Shown: positions 49,069-61,365 of the stretch, one piece after another | Layout of the letters: every line of letters begins with the position of its first letter | Numbering within the stretch: position 1 is the stretch's first letter | NCBI RefSeq assembly: GCF_963966145.1 | Contig: NC_091050.1 | Span: forward strand, 5,580,001 to 5,644,000 | Reading direction: 5' to 3' | Source of the DNA: Tenebrio molitor | Lineage: Eukaryota; Arthropoda; Insecta; Coleoptera; Tenebrionidae | Length of the DNA stretch: 64,000 nucleotides | Position numbers and translations under genes: made by a program | Notes under the pieces: model-generated | What the model was told of the DNA's origin: nothing | Databases searched by the model: none | The model's input: only the letters and a program-made list of their open reading frames with translations

Positions 49069-49914
49069 TATTTATTGTTGTTTAATTTTCATGTAAACAG
49101 ACAACGTCATATTTAAAGGAACGGCAACCGAAGCCCACGCCAGGGGCGCGAATCCCGAGGGACGCAATCACACCTCAGTGTTTTCTACAAGACTACAGGT
49201 ATTTCGATTTAAGCATTGATTTTATTTGGGGGCGTAAAATCAAGTGCTTGTTCTGGGGCCCATATTTCCGGTCGACGAAATGGATATGGTTTGCGTTTGC
49301 CCTTCAATTACTGAGCGATCTGTTTTAGTGTTTTGTAACATTTCTGTAGCGGATTTTATTACACGAAAGATGGACGTGGTACAAAATTAACCTGAGAGGG
49401 ACATTCTTACATAATCGGAATAAATCTGTTCATCTGACATTAGTTGCGCTACGCGTTACCATTGAGTAACGAACAGGAAAATCGTACTTTGCGTTTTCTG
49501 ATGCTGTACAATGTGATCAAGAAAAAGATGGATGTAGCGAGTAGGTTGTCGTATTGTTTTATTAGAAATCGCCGATACGTCGGTAACCTTGAATATTTGG
49601 AAATCTTGCTAACTTGCTCCAATTATTTAAAAACATAAAAAACGCAAATGGCGTCATCTAATTCAAAGTGTATGTATCCATACAAGGTTACTGTTACAAA
49701 CAGTGAATTTACCCGTAAGGTGGCGTTAGTTGCTGAATGTTTTTATGGTGTGATCGGATGATCGGAAATAAAAAAAATGTGTCAAGAAACGCCAAACGTC
49801 ACGTGTAGGTTAGTCACAAGTTCATTTCATTTGTTAAAATTCATGTACCATTAACTACAAATTAGTATAGTAATAATGAGCAGATAACAGTGGTGTGATT
49901 TAAATTTCGCCAGT
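49069..49914. other. Upstream region of SAMD8
   Basis: No gene recognised; the frame 49444-49638 has no domain. The transcription start and leader of SAMD8 probably lie in the last few hundred bases, but I cannot fix them. Confidence 0.4.
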
Positions 49915-52900
49915 ATGTCGGAGCCTCCGGTGATGGAGTGGACTGTGAGTGACACAGAAGTGTGGTTAAGAAAAGAAGGTTTTGACGAAACCGTTATTAA
50001 AATATTATGCCATCAAAATCAACTGAACGGTAAATGTCTTCTTGTCTTGAACGAACATGACTTCGCCACAGAACCCCTCAGCACCCTCACATTGAGAGAT
50101 AGGAAATGCCTTTATATATCATGCAAATCTCTGCAAAGGGACAACCAAAATATTTTACTAGATATGGGCCTGCTCGAAATTCCTAGCGTAAATTTATATG
50201 CTCCACAGCCTCATTTTAGTAAAAATGAGTGCAGTGAATATAGTGAATCTGAAAGGGTTTCACCACCAATTTCAGAAGATGGTCGGATACATAGACTGCC
50301 AGCAGAAAAGACCAAAGCATTTCTTAGTTTTTGTTATGTAGTAGTAGTTACATGGATTACTGCATTTGTGATGGTAATAGTACATGATAGAGTCCCTGAT
50401 ATGAAGAAATATCCTCCACTTCCTGATATCTTTTTGGATAATGTTCCTCATATACCATGGGCTTTTGATATGTGTGAAGTAACAGGAACATTTTTGTTTT
50501 CCATTTGGTTAGTTGTACTCTTGTTCCATAAACACAGGTATGTTACTTTTTTTAAGTTCAAGATACTATTAAAATTTAATTTTACCAATTCAGCTGTTAT
50601 GACAAAGTTAATTTATTGTACAAATAAACATTGCATGCATATTTAAACTTACATGATAAATAATTCAAAGTCTAAATGTGACACATCTTGATAATAATTG
50701 GTTAACAATTTTTGTAGGTCAAAAAAAAACATGGAGTTGACTTTAAAATAATGATTACCATTCTGTTTTTTTATATGTAGAAATAATAATTATATGCAAA
50801 TATTGTATGTACATTTACTTTTCACTATTTGAATGTCCTTCATCTGGACTTGTGTAAAGAAGGTTGTAAATATTTCTTAGCTGTGTATATTTTCCACAAA
50901 ATATTACACATCAAAATGTCTTAAATCATCCTTGGTAATTTAATTCATCCCTGAAAATGTATATTTTATTTTATTAAGTAAAAGAACAATGAATTTTATA
51001 TTTTGTCTAATTTAAGCAAAACTGTACTGGTTACATAATTACAAGTATGTAATATAATTATTAAAATTAGAAAAAGTAAATGAATTTAATAAAATATTAA
51101 GTTGACTTCTTCTATCAGTTTTTTTTTTATTGTTAATTGATAAAGACGAAAACTACGTATTTTTTATTATATGTATTATTAAAATATTTCGTCTTTGCTT
51201 GCTGTAACTGTATTACATAACTCCAATTAATCTTTAGCTTGTGAAGCATTTCTGTGAATTTTCAATAAACTGCCACCCACAAAATATTGTCATAAATAAA
51301 TCACACGTAAATGTAATCTTCACATAACCATATACCGTTCTTTATGTCAAAAGTTATCCATGACGTTAACAGAAAATTAAAAAATCATAAATAATTCTCA
51401 GTATAAACGTTATCAAAACAACGTATATGGTTGTAACGTACTCGTATAAGCTACGCATTCCCATGAAAATGTTTATCAACAACAGTATAATAAGACCTTG
51501 ATTCCAACTGTTAAAAAAATAAAATTTTATCATATGCTGTTAACAATTCATAAAAAAAGACGTTCAAAGTAGCTTGTTTTATTATGCTACTCCAGCAGGT
51601 CATAATAAAAAATATAATTTTTATAATTTTCAAATTTTGTGACAAAAGCGTACATGTTCCTAATATCTTTCGCTAAATCAAACTAATGCATATTGTATGA
51701 ACAAAAAATATGATACACACATCTAATTTTATTTTCAAGTGGTAAAAACTTCCTAGCTCTTTAAGATGATAATTTTCAAATTGAAATCAATAGATAAAAA
51801 CGTGAAGGATGCTAATCGTTATTTTTTTCAATTACATGTAGATAACATAGCAAGACGTTATACCGATTAATTCTCAAATCATTTTAATTCTTCATTTGTT
51901 TTGTATTTGCTGCAATAAAAAATTAATTTTGCAGTCAATCCAATAAGTAAATGATATATTTTAAAAATGATATTTATAATCATATTTTCTCATATCGTCT
52001 GGTATAAAATAACTTATATAACAATGAAACTTTTTTTTTATTAATTTAAAAATCGCCGGTATTCGTACCGGTGTTAATAACAATAACCAAAAAAGCTTGT
52101 ATTTACATGAAATGTAATTGAATTTCATTAAACTCATGAAGAACTTTTTTAGTGTTTTTATCCAAGATTTTGTGCAATAATTTTAAATGACAAAATTCCA
52201 CTTACGAATTTTTTAACTGAGAGACTGTGTTTGTACGTACAGTCGTATTTCACAAGTTTGTCTTACCCGAACTACCATAACATCTGAAATGTATGTCTAA
52301 CTTTGGGATATTATAATTGGGGATCCTTATATTTTAGTTTCGTTTTTTTACAGGTTTATATTGATGCGTAGATTCTTCGCTCTTTCCGGAACGGTTTTCC
52401 TTCTCCGTTGTGTCACTATGCTCATAACATCTCTAAGTGTACCTGGTGCCCATCTTCAATGCACTCCCCGCAACTATACCGCCCAAAGTTCGTCAGTTTT
52501 CGGTGATTTGGCCACCAAATTATCGCAGGCTTATGTTATATGGAGGGGTGCCGGAATGTCAATACAAGGAGTTCGAACTTGTGGCGATTACATGTTTAGC
52601 GGTCATACAGTAGCTCTAACGATGCTAAATTTTTTTATTACTGAATGTAAATCAGCAGATATTTGATTCAAGTTCGGCACTAACGCAATTCATTTCAGAT
52701 ACACCAAGGCATATTTATTATCTCCACACTCTATCTTGGATGATGAACATGTTCGGAATATTTTTTATATTAGCCGCTCACGAACACTACTCGATTGACG
52801 TTTTCGTAGCCTTCTACATCAGTAGTCGTTTGTTTTTGTACTATCATACGTTATCTAACAACCAGGCGCTTATGCAGAGGGATTCCACAAGAACCAAAGT

Positions 52901-53123
52901 ATGGTTTCCATTATTTTCGTACTTTGAGTCGAGCGTCGACGGTATCGTACCTAATGAATATGAAACACCAAGCGAAATAATCTGCAATTTATTGGGTTTC
53001 TTAAAAAGCAAACTTACTTTTATAAAAGATCTGCAAACGTGCATTTCGGCAAAGAGCGGCGAAAATCTAAATTCAAATCATGTGATGGATACAGTTTGTG
53101 AAAACAAAACCAAGCAGTCTTGA
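49915..53123 (+). CDS. SAMD8: SAMD8/SMSr, ceramide phosphoethanolamine synthase family
   Basis: Exons 49915-50537, 52354-52646 and 52699-53123 (phases 2 and 1) give 447 codons including the stop. An N-terminal SAM domain (about residues 8-75) is followed by several membrane helices beginning near 135 (FLSFCYVVVVTWITAFVMVI). The sphingomyelin-synthase catalytic core is intact: CGDYMFSGHT with His292, and HEHYSID with His335 and Asp339, the lipid-phosphatase-like His-His-Asp triad. Family members sit in the ER, transfer the phosphoethanolamine head group to ceramide and limit ER ceramide. The SAM domain, for self-association, separates SMSr from SMS1/2-type enzymes that lack the same arrangement. 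Intron 1 is 1.8 kb and intron 2 only 52 nt. A poly(A) hexamer follows at 53173-53178. It lies upstream of and in the same direction as Mondo. Confidence 0.93.
50538..52353. other. SAMD8 intron 1
   Basis: Donor CACAG/GTATGT and acceptor TTTTACAG. Very AT-rich. No nested gene or obvious transposon recognised. Confidence 0.65.
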
Positions 53124-53172
53124 ATTTTGTAAAAAAGAGAAAATGTTAATTTATTAATTTATTTATTATGTA

Positions 53173-53178
53173 AATAAA
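53173..53178 (+). promoter_or_regulatory. Poly(A) signal of SAMD8
   Basis: AATAAA 50 nt after the stop codon, followed by a T-rich stretch. Confidence 0.5.
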
Positions 53179-54793
53179 AGACTTGTAATTTTATTATTAT
53201 CGTTAACATTCTTTTTATACTGTTTTACAAATTATATTGTTAAGAAAATAATAAAAAGCACATTTTTAAATATATATTAGGTAATTTATACCAAAGTGTT
53301 TTGTCGTTGGAAAGTATTTTTTTTATGTAAAATGTCGAAATATCTAAAACTATCAAAATTTACCAACAAAGTGAAAATATTATTTGTGGCATTTGTAATT
53401 TAATTATTGTAATTTTGAAAAGTAATAATTTTTGTAAATTTGTTTAATTCCTAAGCCTTCCAATGTAATTCCAAATACTTCTAAGAAAGTGATATTATAC
53501 TAGAAAATTAGAATTTTTACTGTCGGTAGTATAATTTGGAGTAGATTTAGTAGTCTTCTCTTATTAGGTTTTATTCTTCCTTTTACATACCAAAAATCTT
53601 GTACTTTGATTGTAAAAATGTTTTACATATAAACATATTGTTCTTGAATATATATGATAATATTATTTGAAAAATATATTTTTCTATGTGCACCACTGTT
53701 TAATTTTATCAATCAATAACCATTTGTTGAAAGTATGATATGAGAAATGTAATTGCACTTAATATTGCATTTTCCCATCTATAGAACGAGCTATCTCGAA
53801 AACCCCGTTCATTGTCGTTTGATTTAAAATTGTTCTGTAATTCAGTTTTCACAAACCCCTACAGAAAAAAAAAATGTAGGAGAAAGATAGGGATCTGGGG
53901 ATCTAGATAGGCGCTGAAATGATTCTCCTCCCCAAACACATGAGGATTTTTAATAATAATAATCTTTCAAAATAATTTCACTAGCCCATAAAAACCAAAT
54001 TAGGTCAAATGTGTAACATTTGAGCCCTTACAGCTTCGAAACTAATTGACATGAAACTCTTTAAACATTTATCTCATGATCTAGATCTAGCTTTAGTTAA
54101 CAGAGTATTGTCGAGTTGTTGGCGAATTTTGCTTTGCTTGGATTTTTATTTATATTTTTTTCAAATTAGATGCATTTGAAAATCGTGATAAACCTTGAAA
54201 AAATTTCACACATTGTTCTTGTTTATTTTACTGATTTCAAGATTTGCTAATCCAGGTATTAAACATGCTTATCTCCAAACGTTACTCTTTAATTAGTTGT
54301 TTTGCGACTCGAAGCGCTTAATTCAAGGTCACCGTTGTCAACATTTGCATAAACAACAAACTGTTGGAACATAAATTCCCTAAGGGGCGTAATGTTTACT
54401 AATTTATTTTACTAATTTTAGCCATAGGACCGAAACGAATGGTAGTTATTACGCACAGTTACAATCCAACAAAGTTATAATTACAACATATTTGGGATTA
54501 TTGACATTTAAGCCTCCAGATGCCAGGTTTGACATGCCTTCGCTTATTGATACAGTTGGCAGATTGTCACTCTCGAAATGTCATAACTACAAACTTCATA
54601 CATGTGTCAAGTTATCAGCGTAGTTATTTATGGAAAAGTATATAATATTCAATGCGATGTTTCGTATTTAACGAATGACCCTTCTAATCAGTCCTTGATC
54701 TTTCTGTGTTTGATAACGACATCTCGTGTAGTCACTCGTGTGCGTCGTTGTCCTCAACCATCCACAATATTGTACTCGCGTTATTTATGAAAG
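53179..54793. other. Intergenic between SAMD8 and Mondo
   Basis: AT-rich. No coding region recognised. The Mondo promoter and any non-coding first exon should lie here, but no convincing core element was found. Confidence 0.45.
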
Positions 54794-57700
54794 ATGCATG
54801 CTGTTCAAACCCTGGAAACACAAGTCAAACGTGAAAGAGAGGCTATACATTCTGGACAGTTTATGGTCTCAACGTTTGAGGCTGAAGAGCAAGATGATGA
54901 AGACGAAGTCGCTGTTCCAATACCTGAAGTTGCAGATGCCAACAGCACTATTGTACCAGTCAAACAGTTCACACATGGATCTAACATAGATGTCAACAAC
55001 AGAAATCATCAACAACAGTTGTCGATAGACACCAGCCTTGCCAAACTTTTTCAATGCATGTCTTTGGCCTACAGGTTAGTTAATTGTTTGTTTACATAAT
55101 GTATATTTTTTGGTGAATGCTGTTTCTAGGCAAAAATTAACATCACCTAAATGGAATCGATTTCGGGGTATAAGGTTGAGGTGGAAGGACAAGATCAGAC
55201 TGAACAATGTAATTTGGAGATGCTGGCATTTGCAGTGTAGGTTATTTTTGATTTTGTAAATATTATGATTAAGTATATTTTTTGTTACAGTCATAAAAAA
55301 AGAAAATACATTAATTTGTCAGTTTGCCTCTCCCCTTGATGTGGATACACATAACAAGCCTGAGGTAAATATATGGAGATGTTATGTATTAACTAGTAAA
55401 TATTGCAAACAGGAATTATATCACAATCTATTGTTAACATTATTTATCTTTGTTTGGATTTGTGTAACTCCACTATCTAACAAACAATTTGGAAAGTTGG
55501 AGCAACTGATAATACATATTTTGCATTAATACAGGTGCACAAGGCAAATTTGGAGTATGCATAAATTATAATTTTGCAATTAATTATATAATTGGCAGTA
55601 TTCCATTTACCAGAAATTAGATTAAAAAGTAAATTTACATTTCTGTTAAAATTATCTAAGTTAAACAAAACTGAGTGCAAAAATTCATATTTAGATTATA
55701 ATTGTGTGCAGTTTTTATTTTATATAGGTACAGTGAGTGTAAAGTCTAAAACTAATTTGATAAAATTAGTCAGTCTTATTTGTAAAGATGGATTTTTTTC
55801 AGACCATTGTCATTTGATGACGTCATAACGTGAAAACGATCGAAAAATGATGGTTCTTTAAAAAAAATTAAATTGACCTTGACTCGCACTATAACTTTTT
55901 CCTGAGACAAATTCCACGTAATTTTTATTTGATAGAATATTTTTACCATTCATTTAACATGTTATTGCAATGCAATTAGAATTGTATAATATCTGTTACT
56001 TACTCAATGTAAAAAAAGAAACAAACAAAAATTAGGTTATTTAATCGTATTCATGGAGAGTTTCTTATACATATAACACAAATTAAAAGATACCATGTAT
56101 GCGTTAACGAGAGATTTCATAAGGTATAGACTTCTTGTTGATGGAATTTGTAAATTAACCTACCAATTGGGTCAAAATTTTTAATACTCGTATTACATAT
56201 GTAATTTTAATCACAAATGTAGTAAACATGATTTTCGTCTGTACTATTTTTTTTCCTCATTTTATTTCATATAATTAATAGGTCGATATTGTATATTTCA
56301 TATTCTCCAACCTGTCTCAGACATTTCTTTTTGATTAATATTAATTTAAATGCTGGCAGAAACTGTATGTACAAAGCTATGTAGAAACATTGTCTCATTT
56401 GTAACTTACAAATGTAAAGACGACTACGATCAGGATAACTCTGTTTGCATGCAGTTTCTTTAAGTGCGTAATTTTTAGGCCGTTGTGTTGGAAGGGAAAT
56501 ATTGGAAACGAAAGTTAGCAGCGGTAACGGCAGAATACAAAAAATGGCGAATGTTCTATCGAAATCACGCACTTGGGCAATCAGTGAAAGACGACGTCGA
56601 AATGGTACAATATCTTCCAACGCACGACCTGCTGTATTATAACCGGCCTGTTCATTTCATTAAAAATGCATTATGTAAATGTTTCCGAGAAAGAGCCAAT
56701 TTCCGCCAAAACGGGCGCTTCACTAAAAATATACGCAATATAACAAAAAATGATAACAACACTAAAACAAGGAACAATAAGGAAAAATCGCGAATTTAAT
56801 TTAAAAGCAGCAAAAAATAATGAGTTTTTTGACTTCAAATTTAATAGTACATAGTTTATTTAACGAGTTCGTGTGCAAATTGGGATTTTTTTGGCACTCG
56901 TGGGCCAGTTTAAAACGCGAGTGAAAAGAGCGTTTTTAAGGCCCATGAGTGCCAAAAAAGCCAAATTTACACACGAACGAGTTGAATATAACTTTTTTTT
57001 GTTCGACGAGCCCCTTAAAGGCCCCAAATCGCTTAAAATCTTTAAAATTAGCTTGACGTTTCGTTTTGAGAAGCTGTGACATTTATCAAAATCCGTTCAC
57101 ACAAGAGAAAATTCTCTGACAGTGTCGAACAAAAAAATGTCATTTGAACAAGAAACATTCTCAGTGACAAAAACTTAAGATAATATCCCCAAAAAGCGCC
57201 CGTTTACTAGCGCTCTGCTACACTTTTGAACAGGCCGGTTATAATTAAGCACGCCGTGCTTCAACGTAACCAATTTTATAAAATCATTTACGATTTGATT
57301 TTAGCTAAGCGATGTAGATTTATTAACGTGGAACTCACAAAGCTCAGAAAACATGCATATGCTAGTCGATGAGGATTATATGGGGTTAATGAGCGACACA
57401 TTATTTTCAACCATCACAAATCAGCCTTTTGTTTTTCCAGATTCACGAGAGATAGGTATTTCTATGTAAAAGTTTAGAGTTTATTTAATTTCGACAGTTC
57501 ATTTTTCTGTGCAGCTAAAGCCGGACTTGCCGATTTTATACAACCTAGTTTAGGACCCCTCCAACCCAACCTTGACGATTACATGGACACATTCGAACCT
57601 CTTCAAGGTTTCTATTTATCCTTCAGTATTAATTGACTTTTCTCTGACAGTTTATTTTTGTAACAGAATTCATGACATGTAAGCTTCCAACTGTTCCGGA

Positions 57701-60278
57701 AGAACAAACGTCGAACACCACATGGAATTATTCAGAATTGGATCTGATGCCGTCTGGCTCAAATTTACAAGTGATTATTGTCGTAACATTAATAGTAACG
57801 ATGAGTCACGTTTCCAAATTGTAGATGAATACTATTCAAAACACGGCTCAGTACCAACAAGGGGTGAGCATATCTCAGATGCCGTCAGAAAAATCAATAC
57901 AGCAAGAAACTCGATCATCATCGTCTGAACAAAACCTGTACAACACAATGATACAGCCGGTCGTAAGTCAATATGTACCTCAACAGGTGCAGCCGCCATC
58001 GTACCATTCACCCGTGATCTCGAAAAATGCTAAATGCCATAAGAATATGTCGCCAACACACGTTAAATTAAGTCAAGGGCATGTACATGCCAGCATGTAC
58101 GCCAAATCCGTCAACAATATGTATACGAGCTACACGGAGCAAACTATGCAAACCTCCAACATGTGTCTTAATGACAGGATATCAAGTGAGTAAATGGTGA
58201 CGTCAGAATCAAGTAGCAGGATAATGATAAGGGTCTATGTTTTCTCTTCGTTAGATATGTCATTTTTGACTTGTTATTATTTAAAAAAAATTGCACATTT
58301 GTGCAAAAGATTAGTTTTGATGTACCCAGCTGGTGGAAAGATCTTGGTCAAAATAAGTCACTAAATAAAAATGATTACCTGTACATAAAATAAAGTGACA
58401 GCTCAATTGGATTTACAAAATTGACTTTATCTGCAGTACCTCTTCAAGAACACATACAACAACAACAACAACAACAATTGCAACAGCTGCAACAACAACA
58501 ATTGCAGCAACAGCCGCAACAACAACAGCAACAACAAATAATTTCCCAGCAACAACAACAGATAGTTCCGCAACAACAAGATTTACAACAATTCAAATTG
58601 TCTCATCAATCTCCAGATCAAAGACAATCTACGGGTTACAAATTTACGCCCCCAGCTGTACCCAATTTGAAGTTTACATCACAGGTACCCCGCATGATGC
58701 ATCCCATACACTCTGCACATTCTCAGTACAACACTAGCCACTCTTTTTCTGTAAGTTTATTTTTCTTTTACTAATTTTCTTATTTTCACACTAACGAACA
58801 GTATTAATGATTATCGTTGAAAAGAAATCATTATAAAACATCGCAAGAAAAAAATTAGATGCGGTTTCTTTTTAACAGAAAGAAGATAAAACAGAGACGC
58901 GCGCGAGGAGCTCTCCCAGGGGCAGGCAGAGATCTCGATCTAATACAAGAGAACCCGTGAGGCGTCCACCGTTAATGTCCGCAGTTAGCGATCCATCTTT
59001 GCTTACGCAATTGTTAACGAGTAATAATCGTGTTACAGTTAATCTTTTTTTTAAAGTATCGCTCGATTTCTACAGATACTGACAACGAAAACATGTTCGG
59101 TCGTAATCAAGGTGCCGTTTCGTCACACGATCAACTATCAAAGCAGGTTCGAATAAAGGAAGAAAGCAGTCCCATACCGATTCTGCCTCAACCGTCACCT
59201 GCTCCTACAGCTTTAATTATCACAACTCCGGTTAATATTAACGCCGTTCAGTCACCTTCTAGTGATTCAGTAAGTTCTAGTTGAATTGATTGGGATCGTT
59301 TCGAGCGTATGTTGTTGTAGTTGTTGTTAAATTCGTTCAGTAGTTCAAATAGTCCAGTGTTGGACAGCTCACAAAATGTTAACTCACCTACCTCATCACA
59401 AGGTTCAATGGGCTCACCCAACAGAGACACTCCGCATAGGGATCAAAGAAGGGTGGGTCATATACATGCCGAACAAAAAAGACGTTATAATATCAAAAAT
59501 GGTTTTGATATGATACACTCTCTTATACCACATCTTAATCAGAATCCTAATGCTAAGGTACATTACGTGAAATCAAGTAATGTACGCACCGCATCTCGAA
59601 ATTGATTTTTCTTTACAGTTAAGCAAAGCGGCAATGCTGCAAAAGGGCGCAGAATATATACGGCAGCTAAGATCTGAACGAAATCAGCTGAATGAAGAAA
59701 TGGAATGTCTACGGCAACAGATAGAAACACTGAATACTTCAATAAGGTATAGGGTTATCAAAGCTGACATAAAATTATTAATCAGTGACTTTTTAGTAAT
59801 TGTCAGTCGATGTTACCTGCGACGGGGGCGCCAGTATCGCGGCGAAGAGACAGTAAAATGCAGGAAATGTTTGATGAGTATGTCAAAAAGCGTACAATGG
59901 AGAACTGGAAATACTGGATCGTATCCTCTTTTTACGTTTTAATTTCCAAAGTATTATTTATGCACTGTTCCTTAATTTCGTCTTTCAGTTCAGCCTGTTG
60001 TTTAGGCCTCTTTTAGAGTCTTTCAATAATTTTGTGTCCACGTCTAGCCTGGAAGATCTCTATAGGTCAACTATTTTATGGATAGAACAACACTGTACCC
60101 TCGTGGATCTCCGCCCAGGTAACGTGTTACGATTTTAGTTTTGAATTTGAGCACAACGCAGTTTTTAGTGGTTCTTAATTCTTTGAAGTACCTGAGCACA
60201 AAGACAGAAATCTTAACAGAACCTGAGAAGCTGCCAGATGAAGTTCGACACATGGTTTTGTCAAAGAATCCCCAGTAA
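54794..60278 (+). CDS. Mondo: Mondo/MLXIP glucose-responsive bHLH-Zip factor (16 exons)
   Basis: Exons: 54794-55074, 55130-55236, 55291-55364, 56479-56604, 57305-57455, 57515-57607, 57667-57770, 57825-58185, 58437-58750, 58879-59029, 59076-59269, 59321-59557, 59619-59746, 59797-59920, 59989-60118 and 60169-60278; 895 codons including stop, all phases consistent. The N-terminal Mondo conserved regions (about 20-310) include HSGQFMVS, KLFQCMSLAYR, KIRLNNVIWRCW, VLEGKYWKRKL and PLQPNLDDYMDTFEPLQ. They form the glucose-sensing, cytoplasm-retaining module of MondoA/ChREBP. A glutamine-rich stretch (about 440-490) and a disordered middle follow. The bHLH starts near 695 (HIHAEQKRR, with the E-box-reading His, Glu and Arg), then a leucine zipper and a C-terminal dimerisation domain (NWKYWI to LRPVVLNSL). 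It is expected to pair with Mlx and activate sugar-response genes. Ten introns are 46-59 nt. Confidence 0.94.
55365..56478. other. Mondo intron 3
   Basis: Donor CCTGAG/GTAAAT, acceptor ATTTTTAG. AT-rich with no gene recognised. A minus-strand frame (56620-56267) overlaps the next exon and looks like a shadow. Confidence 0.6.
56642..57239. mobile_element. TIR element inside Mondo intron 4
   Basis: 598 bp with inverted ends ACCGGCCTGTTCA and TGAACAGGCCGGT, flanked by TATA on both sides (56638-56641 and 57240-57243). A second foldback lies within it (about 56867-56985: GAGTTCGTGTGCAAATTGGG pairing with a segment ending CACACGAACGAG). No transposase. It starts only 37 nt after the exon 4 donor. 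Confidence 0.7.
58446..58600 (+). repeat. CAA/CAG-rich polyglutamine tract in Mondo
   Basis: Runs of CAA and CAG codons in exon 9 encode a glutamine-rich segment with scattered Leu, Pro, Ile and Ser. Such tracts vary in length and often lie in activation domains. Confidence 0.85.
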
Positions 60279-61365
60279 TGTAGGAAGTCATTACAAGTAA
60301 ATATTTGCTCATGAACTTTTTGTTGTCGTGATATGCAGTGCAAATTATTTAATTTTAAGTGAAAATCGCTATCTTTGTAAAAGATAAGAAAAGTTATACC
60401 GTTTGTTGTAATACTTTTAACTGAGAAAAAACGAATTTAGGATTTTTTTTTTTCGTTTTAAAACTAAACATTTTTCAGTCTTCCACTTTGTAACTAATTC
60501 GATCGCGAATCTGAAATTATTCGTCTGATGACTTTAATTTATTGCAATGATGTTCAGTTATTGAACAGTTCAGAAATGTGGTTGTAGTTTTTTTTTGCCA
60601 TTGAAAATTTTTCTTCACTTGTATTGTAATTGAAATTGGAAAATGTCCACGTGACGAAAACGGTGCAAATGCAAGATGCTGCCTTATGAAGTGTTTAAAA
60701 CACTTATCACTCATACTGTATCTACACAATCCAAATTTTGTATGACTAATCATATAGTACAACTTATCATGTGTTTTTAACAATTTTAATTATACTGTGC
60801 CTTACAAATCCGAGCGTGATACTTTTTTATTTTAAAATTATTGTTGTAAGTTTTTAGGGTACTTACCATTGTAAATCTTGTTATGTGTTTATGAGTTTAT
60901 GTATATTTTTGTGTAAGTGAATTAATTTTGAGTCATTAAAGCCTATTGTTTTGTTTTTTTGTTGTTTTATTACAAAACTGCAAAATTTTGTGTACAACAC
61001 ACTTGAAAAAAAAGTTACATTGATCTACTTTTTTTAGTTTTATTAAAATCAGTATAGATATTTTAAGTTTTTATTTAAATTGGCGTGCTCACCTCGCAAA
61101 ACATTCAAAGAAAATTTTTTTACTAACTTAAGTGTAAGGAAAAGATGTAAACATTTCTGTTTTTTGTTTAACCATTTGAGAGCAACCTTTGGGTATTATT
61201 GCAAGAAGACAAGAGTTTATTTAGAGAGAACTTCAAATCCTCCTTCATATACGAAGTTGTCAATATCAATCACAAGATCAGGTGTTACTTTTTGGAGGTT
61301 ATGTAATACATACAAAAACTTTGTTCTTGTGAGCAAAGAAGTTTTTTTAATGAACTATTATAAAA
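60279..61365. other. Mondo 3' UTR and intergenic region
   Basis: No gene recognised. The plus-strand frame 61080-61397 starts with a non-ATG codon, overlaps the ZAD exon in another frame and has no domain, so it is not called. Confidence 0.5.
60935..60940 (+). promoter_or_regulatory. Poly(A) signal candidate of Mondo
   Basis: ATTAAA followed by a TTGTTTTG-rich region, about 660 nt after the stop codon. Confidence 0.4.

Noticed and set aside
59270..59344. Mondo acceptor TTCAG near 59344
   Set aside because: Its phase does not match the donor at 59269. The acceptor GTTGTAG at 59320 keeps phase 0.
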